A stretch of DNA of 64,000 nt from Nitrosospira multiformis (GCF_900110185.1 NZ_FOCT01000002.1:310001-374000); one strand, 5' to 3'. Shown: positions 27,889-37,912, numbered from the stretch's first letter. A program made the numbers and translations. The notes: generated by a model not told the origin, from the sequence alone.

Positions 27889-30831
27889 TTAAAGAGATTT
27901 CTTCTGGTGTAGAAACTCTATTATTTTGGTCGCTGTGACGGCGGGACTAAAGAGGTAGCCCTGCATCTCCTCACATTCGAGGCTTCGCAAAAGCTCGGCT
28001 TGCTCAATCGTTTCCACCCCCTCGGCAACAACACGCAAATGCAACGAATGTGCCAGAGATATGATTCCGGAAACAATGGTGAGATTGTCTGGATTGATAT
28101 TCATATCGCTGATGAAAGCGCGATCAATTTTCAGGACATTGACGGGCAATTTGGCGATATAACTGAGCGAAGAATAACCAGTACCGAAATCGTCTATCGC
28201 AAGCTCGATACCCATATCCTGGATGAGATTGAGCTTCTCGATATTGGCTTTGATATCGTGCATGATTACACTTTCCGTGATCTCAAGCTGGAACGCAGCT
28301 TGATCTCCCGCGTCACTTACCACATTTGCCACCATATCGACAAAATCCTTCTGCCGTAACTGAACGGGAGAGACATTGATAGCAATTCTCGGCGGATTTA
28401 AACTCATGGCTTTCCATTTATTTGCATCTGATATCGCTTTGCTCAGCGCCCACCGGCCCGCGTCAAGAATCATCCCCGTTTCTTCAAGTAAGGGAATGAA
28501 GTGTAGCGGTGAAAGTACCATAGCGCTTTCTGGATCGTGCCAGCGCATCAGTGCCTCGAGTCCGCTTATTTGTCCACTCTTCAAATCAACTTTGGGTTGG
28601 TAGTACAGCACCAATTGTTCCTGCTCCAACGCCTGACGCAGCTTGATCTCGAGTTTCAGTTTTTCTTTAACCCGTGCATGAAATTCGGGAGCATAAAACA
28701 AATGCTTGTCGGAAGAATGCTTGGCCTTCTTTAGCGCTGTTTCAGCATTTCTCAAGAGCGTATCAGTATCCAGGCCGTCGCTAGGAAAGAACGAAGCTCC
28801 CGCCCTGGCGGAAACCCACAGTTCCTGTCCATTAATTAAAAAGGGCTCGTTCTGAACCTCGAACAGAAGCTTCTCTAGCATATGGACGATGTCGATGCTT
28901 TCCTCTTCATGTTTTCTGGCGATAGCAAAATAATCGGCGGAAAGATGGGCCAGAATGTCTGCTTCTGAAAGCAGCTGCTTCAGCCGCTTTGCAAGTTGGC
29001 GGAGTAGACTGTCGCCCGCTCCATGGCCGAACGATTCATTAATACTGCTGAACCGTTCGATGTCCAGGACAATTACGGAAAGCATCTCGTGACCGGAAGA
29101 AACCATCTTGATCCGCTGATTAACCCGGTCTAGAAATAATGCCCGGTTCGGAAGCTCGGTCACAGCGTCGAAGAAAGCCAGATAATTGATGCGCTCCTCT
29201 TTTTTCAGGTGATCCATTGCAAACGAAATATCGCCTGCCATTTCTACTAGCAAAGCAATTTCCTCCTCGTCGAAAAACCCTGTCTCGGGAGTATAGAGAG
29301 TCAGAGTACCAACGAGTTGCCCATCGAGAACCAGGGGCAAGATCGCCATGGAAAGATAATCGTGAGCAAGCGCTGCGTTATGCAAACCCTCCATGCGCTT
29401 ATCGGCAATGAGATCATTGCAAATGAACGGCTTGAGATGTGTGATTAAATCCTCTACCAGTGGAGCGCCTTCCGGCGCACTCATCAGAGATAGGTTGAGT
29501 TGGAACAGCTCATCATTTCCTTGCCCCATCTTAGCCACTGGTGTAATTATTCTCGTATTTCCCCCCAGCATTCCGATCCAAGCGAAAGCGAATCCACCAT
29601 GAACGACTGCAATACGGCATGCCTCATTGAAAAGCTCCTGTATTTCACGGACACGCACAATGGCTGTATTGATACCACTTAACACGCTATACAAACGGTT
29701 GAGCCGGACTACTCTCGCTTCATATTCCTTGCGCTGAGCGATCTCCGCTGTTAACGCCGCAGTACGCTCCCCCACCAACTTTTCCATATGTTCATGCAAT
29801 CGGGCACGCTCCAGCGCAACGCTTACCTGCTGGCCAATCCCGTGGAATGTGTCGAACTCATTCTCCCTGAACTGATCCTGTTCCAAGCCCAGGAGATTCA
29901 TCACGCCCTGGTTCTTGCTGCCACTCCACATCGGTATGGTGATATGATGGCAAGAACCATTGCCTCCGGTTGAGAAGAGGCGCTCGCAGTTTAAAATTTT
30001 AGGAGTATTGCCGAGCTCCCCGGCGAGCAAAAGGCGCAGGCAATTGCATGATATGTCCAAGCCATCAGCACTTACTGATGCGGGTACGTTTCGCGAGCCT
30101 GCCAAACTCAGGCCGTCGGTATTCCATAAATAAAGCCATCCCGCCTGGACTCCCGGCAACATCATGGCGTACTCCAGCGCTTTTTCGCTGACCTCGCGCT
30201 CGGTTGCTGCCTGGTTCAAGCCTTCCGCCATTCGATACAGTCCATTGAGCAAGCGATTCGAGTGCGTCAGCTCACGTTGTCGCGTATTCAGTTCAGCGTT
30301 GAGGCGAACCGCATCCTCATAAACTGAAATCAATAGATCCACGATCTGCTGCCGCTCACTGGTGATGAAATGTTTTTGCCCGCCCAGATAAATCTGCATT
30401 CCCATTTGCATCTTCTGACTCTTGCGCAGCTCATGGCTCATCAGCAGATACTCGATACGATCAAGAAGATATCTGTCGTCGTATGGCTTGCGGATAAAAT
30501 TGTCGGCCCCCGATTCCAATCCCTGGATGATATCCTTGACATCCGCCAGTGAGGTAAGCAGGATCACTGGAATCTTCTTGAGTTGTGCGTCCCGCTTGAT
30601 TTCGCCGCATAGCGCAAACCCATTCATTTCCGGCATCATCACATCACTGATAATCAATGTCGGGTTGCGCTGCCGCGCCCTCGAGAGGGCCTGCTTGCCA
30701 TCGCCTGCAGTAGTAACTTTGTAGCCGTTTTCCTCCAGCAGATACTTCAGTTTTTCCGCTTGTGTGGGACTGTCCTCTGCGATGAGAATCTCGACTTTCC
30801 GGGCATCGTGGATTGAAATATCATGCGCCAA
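27889..30831 (-). CDS. Response regulator REC-GAF-GAF-GGDEF(degenerate)-EAL
   Basis: A 980-aa output protein at the end of the chemosensory operon. Domains: receiver (about 13-130, phospho-acceptor Asp63 in ISDVMMPEMNG, Lys115 in FIRKPYD), a coiled linker, GAF (about 200-345), GAF (about 378-540), GGDEF (about 552-710) and EAL (about 725-975). The GGDEF motif is replaced by SADYF (631-635), so cyclase activity is unlikely. The EAL side keeps Glu759-Ala-Leu, Asn819, Glu850, DDFGTG (Asp880/881), Lys901, Glu937 and Gln957, so it should hydrolyse c-di-GMP. It overlaps the cheB stop by 11 nt. It takes the place of WspR in a Wsp-like pathway. Confidence 0.93.
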   Translation of the reverse strand: MAHDISIHDARKVEILIAEDSPTQAEKLKYLLEENGYKVTTAGDGKQALSRARQRNPTLIISDVMMPEMNGFALCGEIKRDAQLKKIPVILLTSLADVKDIIQGLESGADNFIRKPYDDRYLLDRIEYLLMSHELRKSQKMQMGMQIYLGGQKHFITSERQQIVDLLISVYEDAVRLNAELNTRQRELTHSNRLLNGLYRMAEGLNQAATEREVSEKALEYAMMLPGVQAGWLYLWNTDGLSLAGSRNVPASVSADGLDISCNCLRLLLAGELGNTPKILNCERLFSTGGNGSCHHITIPMWSGSKNQGVMNLLGLEQDQFRENEFDTFHGIGQQVSVALERARLHEHMEKLVGERTAALTAEIAQRKEYEARVVRLNRLYSVLSGINTAIVRVREIQELFNEACRIAVVHGGFAFAWIGMLGGNTRIITPVAKMGQGNDELFQLNLSLMSAPEGAPLVEDLITHLKPFICNDLIADKRMEGLHNAALAHDYLSMAILPLVLDGQLVGTLTLYTPETGFFDEEEIALLVEMAGDISFAMDHLKKEERINYLAFFDAVTELPNRALFLDRVNQRIKMVSSGHEMLSVIVLDIERFSSINESFGHGAGDSLLRQLAKRLKQLLSEADILAHLSADYFAIARKHEEESIDIVHMLEKLLFEVQNEPFLINGQELWVSARAGASFFPSDGLDTDTLLRNAETALKKAKHSSDKHLFYAPEFHARVKEKLKLEIKLRQALEQEQLVLYYQPKVDLKSGQISGLEALMRWHDPESAMVLSPLHFIPLLEETGMILDAGRWALSKAISDANKWKAMSLNPPRIAINVSPVQLRQKDFVDMVANVVSDAGDQAAFQLEITESVIMHDIKANIEKLNLIQDMGIELAIDDFGTGYSSLSYIAKLPVNVLKIDRAFISDMNINPDNLTIVSGIISLAHSLHLRVVAEGVETIEQAELLRSLECEEMQGYLFSPAVTATKIIEFLHQKKSL

Positions 30832-31888
30832 GCTTAGTTTCTCCTCGTTCTGCCACCATATTCGTTAGCGCTGCGGCAATCTTTTCCAGAGGCAAGACCA
30901 TGGTCGCCGCACCTAACCTGATCGCCTCGCCCGCCATACCGTGGACGACTGAACTTTCCTTGTCTTGTGCGAAAGTAATCGCGCCTTTCTCCTTCAGGAG
31001 GCGTAATTCGTCGGCACCATCACGGCCCATCCCCGTCAATAGGCCCGCAACGGCATCATGACCGTAGACTCTGGCAACCGACCTAAAAAGATATGAAATT
31101 GAGGGTCTTGATCCATACTCTGGCTCATCGTTGGTCAAAACGATCTCCCCTCGATTCTCCACCTTCATCTGGTATTCATCGGGTGCCATATAAACATGCC
31201 CTGGCAGGGGCAACTCACCCTGCCTTGCAATATGAACGGGAAGATTGGACGAGTTCTTTAGCCATTGGACAAATCCTTCCATGAATCCCGCAGTCATATG
31301 CTGAACGATTAGAATAGGCACAGGAAAATGCTTTGGGAGTGACGAAAGAATCGCCTCGAGTGCAGGCGGGCCGCCCGTTGAAGCACCTACAACGACAATT
31401 CTTGTTTGCGCCACACGGTTAAGCAGGGGGGCACGTACAGAAAGTGAGGCCGGAGAAGCTCCTCGCATGCGCGCCCAACGACGAACTACCTTTACTTCTG
31501 ACATCAGTTTTACGACCTCTATCATCTTCCGAGCTGTCGCCTCGTGATCCGGATGACCGATGCCTGCCGGCCGCGGGAGCACTGCCAATGCCCCTGCATC
31601 GATCGCATCAAATGTGATCCCAACCTCTGCCGGATCCGTACTGCCGCTCACGATGACAATGGGAGTCGGCTGTGTCTCCATGATCAGCTGTGTGGCCGCC
31701 ACTCCATTCAGCTTCGGCATGTGAATATCCATTGTGATTACGTCAGGCCGATGGTTGCGCAAGGCATCGATTGCTTCTTCTCCGTCACCGGCGGTCGCAA
31801 TAACAGTGATATCAGGATCGGAATTGAGTATGTAAATGAGGAACTCTCGCACTACTGGTGAATCTTCCACTACCAGGACGTTTATCAT
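30821..31888 (-). CDS. cheB: Chemotaxis-type methylesterase CheB (WspF-like)
   Basis: A 355-aa response regulator with a methylesterase domain. The receiver domain (1-120) has Asp54 in DVITMDIHMPKLNG. The C-terminal domain carries the catalytic triad Ser170 (VVVGASTGGPPALE), His197 (LIVQHMTAGFMEGF) and Asp290 (LLTGMGRDGADEL). It would remove methyl groups (and deamidate Gln) on the receptor encoded by the same operon and so set its adaptation state. In the Wsp pathway of Pseudomonas the equivalent is WspF, whose loss locks the system on. It starts 10 nt after the hybrid kinase gene and overlaps the next gene by 11 nt. Confidence 0.93.
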   Translation of the reverse strand: MINVLVVEDSPVVREFLIYILNSDPDITVIATAGDGEEAIDALRNHRPDVITMDIHMPKLNGVAATQLIMETQPTPIVIVSGSTDPAEVGITFDAIDAGALAVLPRPAGIGHPDHEATARKMIEVVKLMSEVKVVRRWARMRGASPASLSVRAPLLNRVAQTRIVVVGASTGGPPALEAILSSLPKHFPVPILIVQHMTAGFMEGFVQWLKNSSNLPVHIARQGELPLPGHVYMAPDEYQMKVENRGEIVLTNDEPEYGSRPSISYLFRSVARVYGHDAVAGLLTGMGRDGADELRLLKEKGAITFAQDKESSVVHGMAGEAIRLGAATMVLPLEKIAAALTNMVAERGETKLGA

Positions 31889-31898
31889 GGGAGGGAAC

Positions 31899-34253
31899 TC
31901 ACGGATTAATGCTGCTGATGCTGATCAGGCGTCGGGTCGCCTCCAGCAAGTTGCTTTGGTCAAAGCGACTCTTCACGATATATGCATTTGCTCCCACATC
32001 GATGCCTCGCTCCCGGTGATCACGTGAATCCAATGCCGTTACCAATACCACCGGCAGCGTCGCCAACTGCTTGTCAGCACGTATCTTGGCTGTCAGGGCA
32101 AAGCCGTCCATTCGCGGCATTTCAACATCAGAGACTACCAGGCTGTAGGCGCCCGTTTTAAGGGCGGTATAACCCTCCACTCCATCCACAGCTGTAGTCA
32201 CACGATAACCTGCCGATTCCAGAATATGTTTGAGCAGCGTCCGAGCAGTGATGGAATCGTCCACCACTAAAATAGAGTGCTTGCTTGATGTTCCCTGCTT
32301 CTCAGCCGATGAGTCCTGAGTAGAGATGAATGTAGCCGAGGATGCTTTCACAGCCGATTTCAACAGATCAGGTACGTTAAGCACCGGGACCACTCGCCCA
32401 GTTCCCAGCATGGATACACCTGCGACGTTTCTTACCCGCTTCAATGGCGGGAGGAGTGCTTTTATTACTACCTCTTGCTCCCCGAGAACCTCTTCCACGA
32501 GAAATGCAACACGACCAAGACCTGAACTGAGAACGATCCCTCGCAAATAGTGCGTGGGTTCCATTTCTGCCGAATTGCGAGCCAGTTCCAGTATGTCATT
32601 CAACCTGACCAGAGAAACAGGTTGTTCATCTACCAGAATGGTTTCTCGATTTTTCACTGTCTGAATTTCGTTTTTGGCGATTCGGACTACTCGCTCAACG
32701 CTGCTTGAAGGAATAACAAAAAGCTGTCCTCCAGCATGAACCAGAACTCCGCGGGTATTTGTTAGCGTTAACGGCAGTAAGATATGGAAAGCAGTTCCGG
32801 TATCAGTACTTGATTTGACCTTGATGCTGCCGCCCAAAGCTTCAACCTTTTCACGTACAATCGCGAGTCCCAGCCCGCGTCCAGAGATATCGGTGATGAG
32901 GGGGCTGGTGGTCACACCAGATCTAAAAATAAGCGCAAGCAATTCCGACTCACCCAGTTGCTCCATCTCCTCCTCAGACATTACGCCAAGCTTGTGTGCG
33001 GCAGCTTTCAATTTACCGACATTGATTCCGCCCCCATCATCGGCTACACGTATCTCAGCCTTACCGCTATCGCTTTGCGAGCATGCGAAGGTGATTCTTC
33101 CCGACGAAGGCTTACCTTTAGCTAACCGGGCGGCGGGCTGCTCAATACCGTGGTCGATGCAGTTACGCACCAGATGGATCAGAGGGTCTTTCATCTCTTC
33201 CAAAATATGCCGATCAATTTCCACCTCGCCGCCACTCACCACCAGCTCCAGGCTCTTGCCCTGTTCGCGGGCCAACTCGCGGGAGAATCGGGGTAGAATA
33301 TCTAACAGCGTCGAGAAAGGCAGTAATTGCATTTCTTTGACATCCTGGATCAGGCAATCGGTCATGCCAGCAAGTGCGCGTTGGTCTTGTTCGATAGTCC
33401 GCTGCAATCTCACTAGCCGCTCCTCAAGCGCTTTCATTTGAAGCGGCTCCCCATCCAGGTATTTGAGCAGCTTCGGGAGCCCATGCTGTCCTCGGAAGGG
33501 ACTATCCTTGAGGCTGGATGTCAACTCGCGATCAATAATGCGGACTGCCGACTGGATTTGCAGGCGCTGCTTCTTCCATGCGGTAAGTGTCGTAGTGATT
33601 TCGCCTAGCTCCTTGGCCCGTTGTCGCGCTGTCAGGCAGGGCAGCAACAATTCCTCAACCTGACGCAGAACCTTTTCGAGTTTTACAGTAGGCACTCTGA
33701 TTGTTGCAGATGCATGGCTCGAAGTAGAGGTCCGCAAATATGCACTTACATCGGCACGGGTTACGGATGATTCATCAGGGGGAAGCAAAGATAAAGGTGA
33801 TGCGGCCTGCGATAAGGAGGAGCCCGTACGCCCTTCTTTTATGGGACTTTTCAGCGTTTCATCGAGCTGTCGGGTTACTGTAGTCAGCAACAGCTTTTGC
33901 CGCTCAGCCATGCTGCCCTCTCCTGAAACGAGCGTTCCCAAGGCATCGACCGTCCTAAGCAGCCGATCGATGAGCGATGACGATACGGCAAGGCTTTTAT
34001 CTTTCAGTGCGGAGAATACATTTTCCAGAGAACGGCAGGTCTCCTCGACTTGGGCAAAATTGACTGCTCGTGCTGCACCTTTGAGACTATGTGCGCACCG
34101 CAACATGTTCTCAATGATATCGAACGCCGGGGTATCTACAGATTTTCCCTCCAGGACGAGCAGTCCCGACGATATATCCTTCAGATGGGCCTCTGCCTCG
34201 ATGCGAAACATTGCAAGGAGCCTTTCCAGAAGTACATCCCTTTTGTCAGGCAT
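31899..34253 (-). CDS. Hybrid CheA-type histidine kinase with receiver (WspE-like)
   Basis: A 784-aa kinase. Order: HPt domain (1-115, phospho-His55 in CAHSLKGAARAV), a linker with the conserved KLEKVLRQVEELLLP region, the HATPase core (N box LVRNCIDHG about 361-369, G1 VADDGGG 403-409, G2 SGRGLGLAIV 457-466), a CheW-like domain (about 497-635) and a C-terminal receiver (659-780, Asp709 in VSDVEMPRMDG). This CheA-REC layout is that of WspE and FrzE. The fused receiver may act as a phosphate sink. The start overlaps the receptor stop by 8 nt, so coupling is likely. Confidence 0.94.
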   Translation of the reverse strand: MPDKRDVLLERLLAMFRIEAEAHLKDISSGLLVLEGKSVDTPAFDIIENMLRCAHSLKGAARAVNFAQVEETCRSLENVFSALKDKSLAVSSSLIDRLLRTVDALGTLVSGEGSMAERQKLLLTTVTRQLDETLKSPIKEGRTGSSLSQAASPLSLLPPDESSVTRADVSAYLRTSTSSHASATIRVPTVKLEKVLRQVEELLLPCLTARQRAKELGEITTTLTAWKKQRLQIQSAVRIIDRELTSSLKDSPFRGQHGLPKLLKYLDGEPLQMKALEERLVRLQRTIEQDQRALAGMTDCLIQDVKEMQLLPFSTLLDILPRFSRELAREQGKSLELVVSGGEVEIDRHILEEMKDPLIHLVRNCIDHGIEQPAARLAKGKPSSGRITFACSQSDSGKAEIRVADDGGGINVGKLKAAAHKLGVMSEEEMEQLGESELLALIFRSGVTTSPLITDISGRGLGLAIVREKVEALGGSIKVKSSTDTGTAFHILLPLTLTNTRGVLVHAGGQLFVIPSSSVERVVRIAKNEIQTVKNRETILVDEQPVSLVRLNDILELARNSAEMEPTHYLRGIVLSSGLGRVAFLVEEVLGEQEVVIKALLPPLKRVRNVAGVSMLGTGRVVPVLNVPDLLKSAVKASSATFISTQDSSAEKQGTSSKHSILVVDDSITARTLLKHILESAGYRVTTAVDGVEGYTALKTGAYSLVVSDVEMPRMDGFALTAKIRADKQLATLPVVLVTALDSRDHRERGIDVGANAYIVKSRFDQSNLLEATRRLISISSINP

Positions 34254-35739
34254 GGACTTTTTCCACTTCCTTTACGAAATAGTCTTTCTTGCTGCCTACG
34301 AGGACACTCAACTTATTCCCCATCTCATACAAGCCTTGTGCCGCTGATTCTGCCTGCCTGGTCCCTGCCACGTTCTGCTCGCTCGCCTGCTGGATATTAG
34401 TCATGGCCATCGCCACCTGGTCCATGCCGACCATTTGTTGCTTGCTTGATGCCGCAATCTGGGTAGCTGCTTGTGCTGCCTCACTGATGCTGGTGGATAG
34501 TAGGCGGATTGCTTCACCCGTCTCGGTGGATTGCCTGACCCCCGCCTCTACCGCTTTATTGCCTTGCTCAGTGGCGAGTACCGCAGCATTAGTCGCTTTC
34601 TGAATATCACCTAGAATGTTTCGCACCTGGGCAGTGGCTTGTCTGGATTGATCCGCCAGACTTCTTATCTCCCGAGCAACTACGCCAAAACTCTTACCTT
34701 GTTCCCCAGCCCGCGTCGCCTCGATAGCGGCATTCACGGCCAACAAATTGGATTGCTCAGCCAGGTCATTGACTGTGGCAATGATCTCACCGATGGCATG
34801 CCCCTGCTTGGAGAGCTGCATAATGCTCTCAGCTATGGATTCCATCTGCTCCTGGATTCGATTCATTCCACTAATAACCTCCTCCACCGATTTGCGTCCA
34901 GCCTCGGAGATATTGGAAACTTTCTGCGCACTGTCTGATACATATTTAGCTTTCTGGCTCGTAGTCAATGCGGTTTGCTTGACCTCTTCCACGGTGGCGG
35001 TCGTCTCGCTTACTGCGGCTGCGGTCTCGGCTGCGCCAGCGGCAACCTGGGAAGTGGTGGAAAGAATCTCTGCTGAAGACGACGCAAGTTGGGCGATGTT
35101 CTCCCGGAGCCGTCCGGTAATCATGCGGCTCAGGCGAATGCCGATTGTTAGTCCAACTAAAACAGTAAATAAAGAAACGGCCACCAACGCAGTGGTATAA
35201 GACCTCACTTTCTCCATCGCTTCAGTTTTTCTACTTTCCAGAATTGCAGATTGTTTCTCATAGAAACGCTTGGCTTTATCTATAAATGCAAGGCTGAGCG
35301 GACGGAACGTATTAATTACGAAGGCGAGCGCTTCCTCGGGTTTTTGCTCAAACGAGAGTCGGACGGCTTGTTGCTGGGCCCCGTCCAATTGTTGGTGCAG
35401 GGATTCGAGCTCGTTGAGTAGGCTATCCCCCTTGTTTCCACTCATTAGCTGTCGAATTTTTTCGAGGATTTCCTTGAACTGGCGATCATTGTCTTGCAGG
35501 AGCGCCTGGTTGGTCTTCTGCAGCTCCGGATAAAGCAAAATACCCCGAACGTAGGTTTGTTGCGCAAGCCCCGCAATCCGCAATTCATTCGCGCTCTCCA
35601 TCAGTCGCTCGTCTACGCGAAGAAAATGATCGTAGGTCGCCTGTGTCTGGCTAAGCGCATAGAATGCGACAGCGGTGGAGAGTGCAAGAAGCGCCAGTAT
35701 GATGGAATACCCTCCAATTATCTTTTCACTGATGGTCAT
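34246..35739 (-). CDS. Methyl-accepting chemoreceptor with 4-helix-bundle sensor
   Basis: A 497-aa membrane receptor. TM1 is at about 8-29 and TM2 at about 186-206. Between them lies a periplasmic helical region of about 155 residues with the look of a 4HB_MCP sensor (RGILLYPELQKTNQALLQDN). No clear HAMP domain is seen beyond a short SRMITGRLRENI stretch. The signalling hairpin tip is VNDLAEQSNLLAVNAAIEATRAGEQGKSFGVV in two parts, the canonical MCP sequence, with Glu/Gln-rich adaptation helices on each side. There is no CheR-tethering pentapeptide at the C-terminus (ends EVEKVHA). The ligand is unknown; WspA of Pseudomonas senses surface contact. Confidence 0.92.
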   Translation of the reverse strand: MTISEKIIGGYSIILALLALSTAVAFYALSQTQATYDHFLRVDERLMESANELRIAGLAQQTYVRGILLYPELQKTNQALLQDNDRQFKEILEKIRQLMSGNKGDSLLNELESLHQQLDGAQQQAVRLSFEQKPEEALAFVINTFRPLSLAFIDKAKRFYEKQSAILESRKTEAMEKVRSYTTALVAVSLFTVLVGLTIGIRLSRMITGRLRENIAQLASSSAEILSTTSQVAAGAAETAAAVSETTATVEEVKQTALTTSQKAKYVSDSAQKVSNISEAGRKSVEEVISGMNRIQEQMESIAESIMQLSKQGHAIGEIIATVNDLAEQSNLLAVNAAIEATRAGEQGKSFGVVAREIRSLADQSRQATAQVRNILGDIQKATNAAVLATEQGNKAVEAGVRQSTETGEAIRLLSTSISEAAQAATQIAASSKQQMVGMDQVAMAMTNIQQASEQNVAGTRQAESAAQGLYEMGNKLSVLVGSKKDYFVKEVEKVHA

Positions 35740-35803
35740 GCTGTCCTTTCAAAACTTCGTTTCGTCATTTAAATTCAGCGTCTTCACCCATTTCGATACT
35801 TCT

Positions 35804-36415
35804 CTACTCGGCTACTTGCTCATCTACAACGATGCTTTCATCCATGAGAAGATTTTCCGCATCAAGAACCACTAGTCGCTCCGGGGTTATTCCCTTGAGG
35901 TATTTCTTACGAATGCCCATAAGAGTGGGTAAAGATGACTGAATGTCGGTTGCCAAGATAGACCGGGCGCCAAGGACTTCGTCCACCAGAATGCCGAACG
36001 TCATTTTTCCCGACTGCAGTACGATAACTTTGTTGCGTCCACGCAACTCCTTCTCCGGCACTTCGAAAAACTTCTTCAGGTCAATGACCGGCAGGATCTC
36101 CCCGCGCAGGGTAACAATGCCGCGAATAAAGCCAGGGGTGCAGGGCAGCGGTGTGATGTCCTCAACCTCGGCGACCTGAGTGACATAGCACGATTCGAGG
36201 GCGTAGCGTTCACAACCAAGAATAAATTCCACGATTTCAATGTCTTCATTCCGTACCTCTTGAGCCGGTAACTCCTGAGCCAGGGCCAATGCCCTCAATT
36301 GCAAGATCTGCTGAATTTTTTCATTGGAAGGCATCCAAGTGCTGTCCACTGTTGCACGAGGAGAATTCCCGGAAGCCACTTTCCTTTTTTGAAACCCTAA
36401 GGTTCTAGTTGTCAT
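35804..36415 (-). CDS. CheW-like coupling protein, long form (WspD-like)
   Basis: A 203-aa CheW protein. The N-terminal 60 residues are an extension (basic, then helical, ALALAQELPAQEV). The CheW fold spans about 63-200 with IVEFILGCERYALESCYVTQV, ITPLPCTPGFIRGIVTLRGEILPVIDL split over the two sub-barrels, and FGILVDEVLG. It couples the receptor to the hybrid kinase. It is one of two CheW proteins in the operon; the operon position after cheR-TPR matches wspD. The roughly 64-nt gap to the receptor gene is the longest inside the operon. Confidence 0.9.
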   Translation of the reverse strand: MTTRTLGFQKRKVASGNSPRATVDSTWMPSNEKIQQILQLRALALAQELPAQEVRNEDIEIVEFILGCERYALESCYVTQVAEVEDITPLPCTPGFIRGIVTLRGEILPVIDLKKFFEVPEKELRGRNKVIVLQSGKMTFGILVDEVLGARSILATDIQSSLPTLMGIRKKYLKGITPERLVVLDAENLLMDESIVVDEQVAE

Positions 36416-36430
36416 GTGATGCCCTACTCT

Positions 36431-37909
36431 TTATTTCCGATGATTGAGTGAATCGCATGTCCTTATAGAGGTAATGACATGAGTGAGGTCTCCGGCGGTC
36501 AGACCGCCTGAGTCCGGGAGAATGTCGTTGGATGAATATCCATTCAACAGCGATAGTGCATTATCAAAATGACGTTCTGCTTCCCGGCTTTTGCCCTGCG
36601 TCAGACAGAGGCCACCCAAAGCAAAATGGGCAAGCACAAGATCAGGATCAAGATATAGCGTATTCATCAGGCACCGCATTGCTTCCTTGGCCTGCCCCAG
36701 CTCCTGGCGAATCGTTGCCAGGAGATAGTAAGCCGCAGGGTTCAGTTTGTTAGCGGAAATTGCTTCCTCGCACTGTTTTACAGCCCTGGTGAGGTCGCCT
36801 CGATCGGCATAGCGGCGGGCTTCGTGATAAAGCGTATTGGACCGCTCTTGATTCGCTGATTGGCTTGCAACATCTTGCACGCTTGTTAATTGAGTGAAGG
36901 GGCTTGATGCCACCGGCAATATTTGCGGTTCCATGCTTTCGAGCGAAAGGGGCATTTCCCAGCTCTGCAGACTGGGGGGCGGCACTGAAGCTACCTTGTA
37001 GAAGGCATCCGATGACGGACCAAAGGAGAAGTAATTGTCCTTTCCATGCCCGTCGTGACTGTCAATCTTCTGATAGAGGCCCGTTCCGGAAACGGTATGA
37101 AGTCGGAACTGCGGAAACGAGTCACCAGACATTTCCACCGGACTCACAATGAGCCATCCGTAGTCGACTAGAGATCGATGAAAGCCCTGTCCAATCCTTT
37201 TAACTGCCGGAGAGCTGAAATACATCAGGACATTTCGGCAGAAGATGACGTCCACGGCGCGGGTGGCATTGGCCGGCGATGCATACACATCCTCGGCCAG
37301 ATTTAGATTGGAGAACGTTACTCTTTTACGGATATGCGGCACTATCTCGAATAGGCCGTTTTTTTTTCGTTTAAAGTAACGCTCTTTAATCCAATCCGGG
37401 GTCCCCCGAAAAGCCCACTCTCTATATAGGCCCTCGGCTGCTCGATCCAGGAATACCGGATTAATGTCTGTTGCAAGGATTGTCGCATTCCATTCCTCCC
37501 CATGCTTCTTGAACAATCGATCAAGGAGTATGGCAATCGAATAGGGCTCTTCGCCCGTGCAACAGCCCGCACTCCAAATGCGCAGTTGGCGATTGTTTTC
37601 TTTGCATTTCCGTATCAGTTCCGGAAGAATACTTTGTTCAAGTACGTCCAGGCATTTCTGCTCCCGGAAGAAGTAGGTCTCCCCGACAGTAAGGCGGCAA
37701 GCAAGTATTTCGATCTGTCTGCGGGTCAGGGAAGTGGAAAGGAGGTGACGGGCAGCTGTTTCAGTGTCCGGCATGTCAAGCTCGGGTGCGGCAGCCGCAA
37801 TTGCGCGCTCGAGGTCACCCCAACGCTTTTGCGGATAATACAAGCCCATCTTCATCGCTATTAAATCACTTAGCTGCGAGACCAGCACATGAGGAAGGGT
37901 GATTTGCAT
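36431..37909 (-). CDS. CheR methyltransferase with C-terminal TPR (WspC-like)
   Basis: A 492-aa receptor methyltransferase. The N-terminal helical CheR domain (about 10-75) is followed by the catalytic part with YFFREQKCLDVLEQSILPEL, the SAM motif IWSAGCCTGEEPYSIAILLD, TILATDINPVFLDRA and VIFCRNVLMYFS. Residues about 365-470 form tetratricopeptide repeats (LYHEARRYADRGDLTRAVKQ, ALGGLCLTQGKSREAERHFD). CheR-TPR fusions are a hallmark of WspC and FrzF. It would methylate glutamates on the operon's receptor. Only 3 nt separate it from the preceding cheW. Confidence 0.94.
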   Translation of the reverse strand: MQITLPHVLVSQLSDLIAMKMGLYYPQKRWGDLERAIAAAAPELDMPDTETAARHLLSTSLTRRQIEILACRLTVGETYFFREQKCLDVLEQSILPELIRKCKENNRQLRIWSAGCCTGEEPYSIAILLDRLFKKHGEEWNATILATDINPVFLDRAAEGLYREWAFRGTPDWIKERYFKRKKNGLFEIVPHIRKRVTFSNLNLAEDVYASPANATRAVDVIFCRNVLMYFSSPAVKRIGQGFHRSLVDYGWLIVSPVEMSGDSFPQFRLHTVSGTGLYQKIDSHDGHGKDNYFSFGPSSDAFYKVASVPPPSLQSWEMPLSLESMEPQILPVASSPFTQLTSVQDVASQSANQERSNTLYHEARRYADRGDLTRAVKQCEEAISANKLNPAAYYLLATIRQELGQAKEAMRCLMNTLYLDPDLVLAHFALGGLCLTQGKSREAERHFDNALSLLNGYSSNDILPDSGGLTAGDLTHVITSIRTCDSLNHRK

Positions 37910-37912
37910 GCC

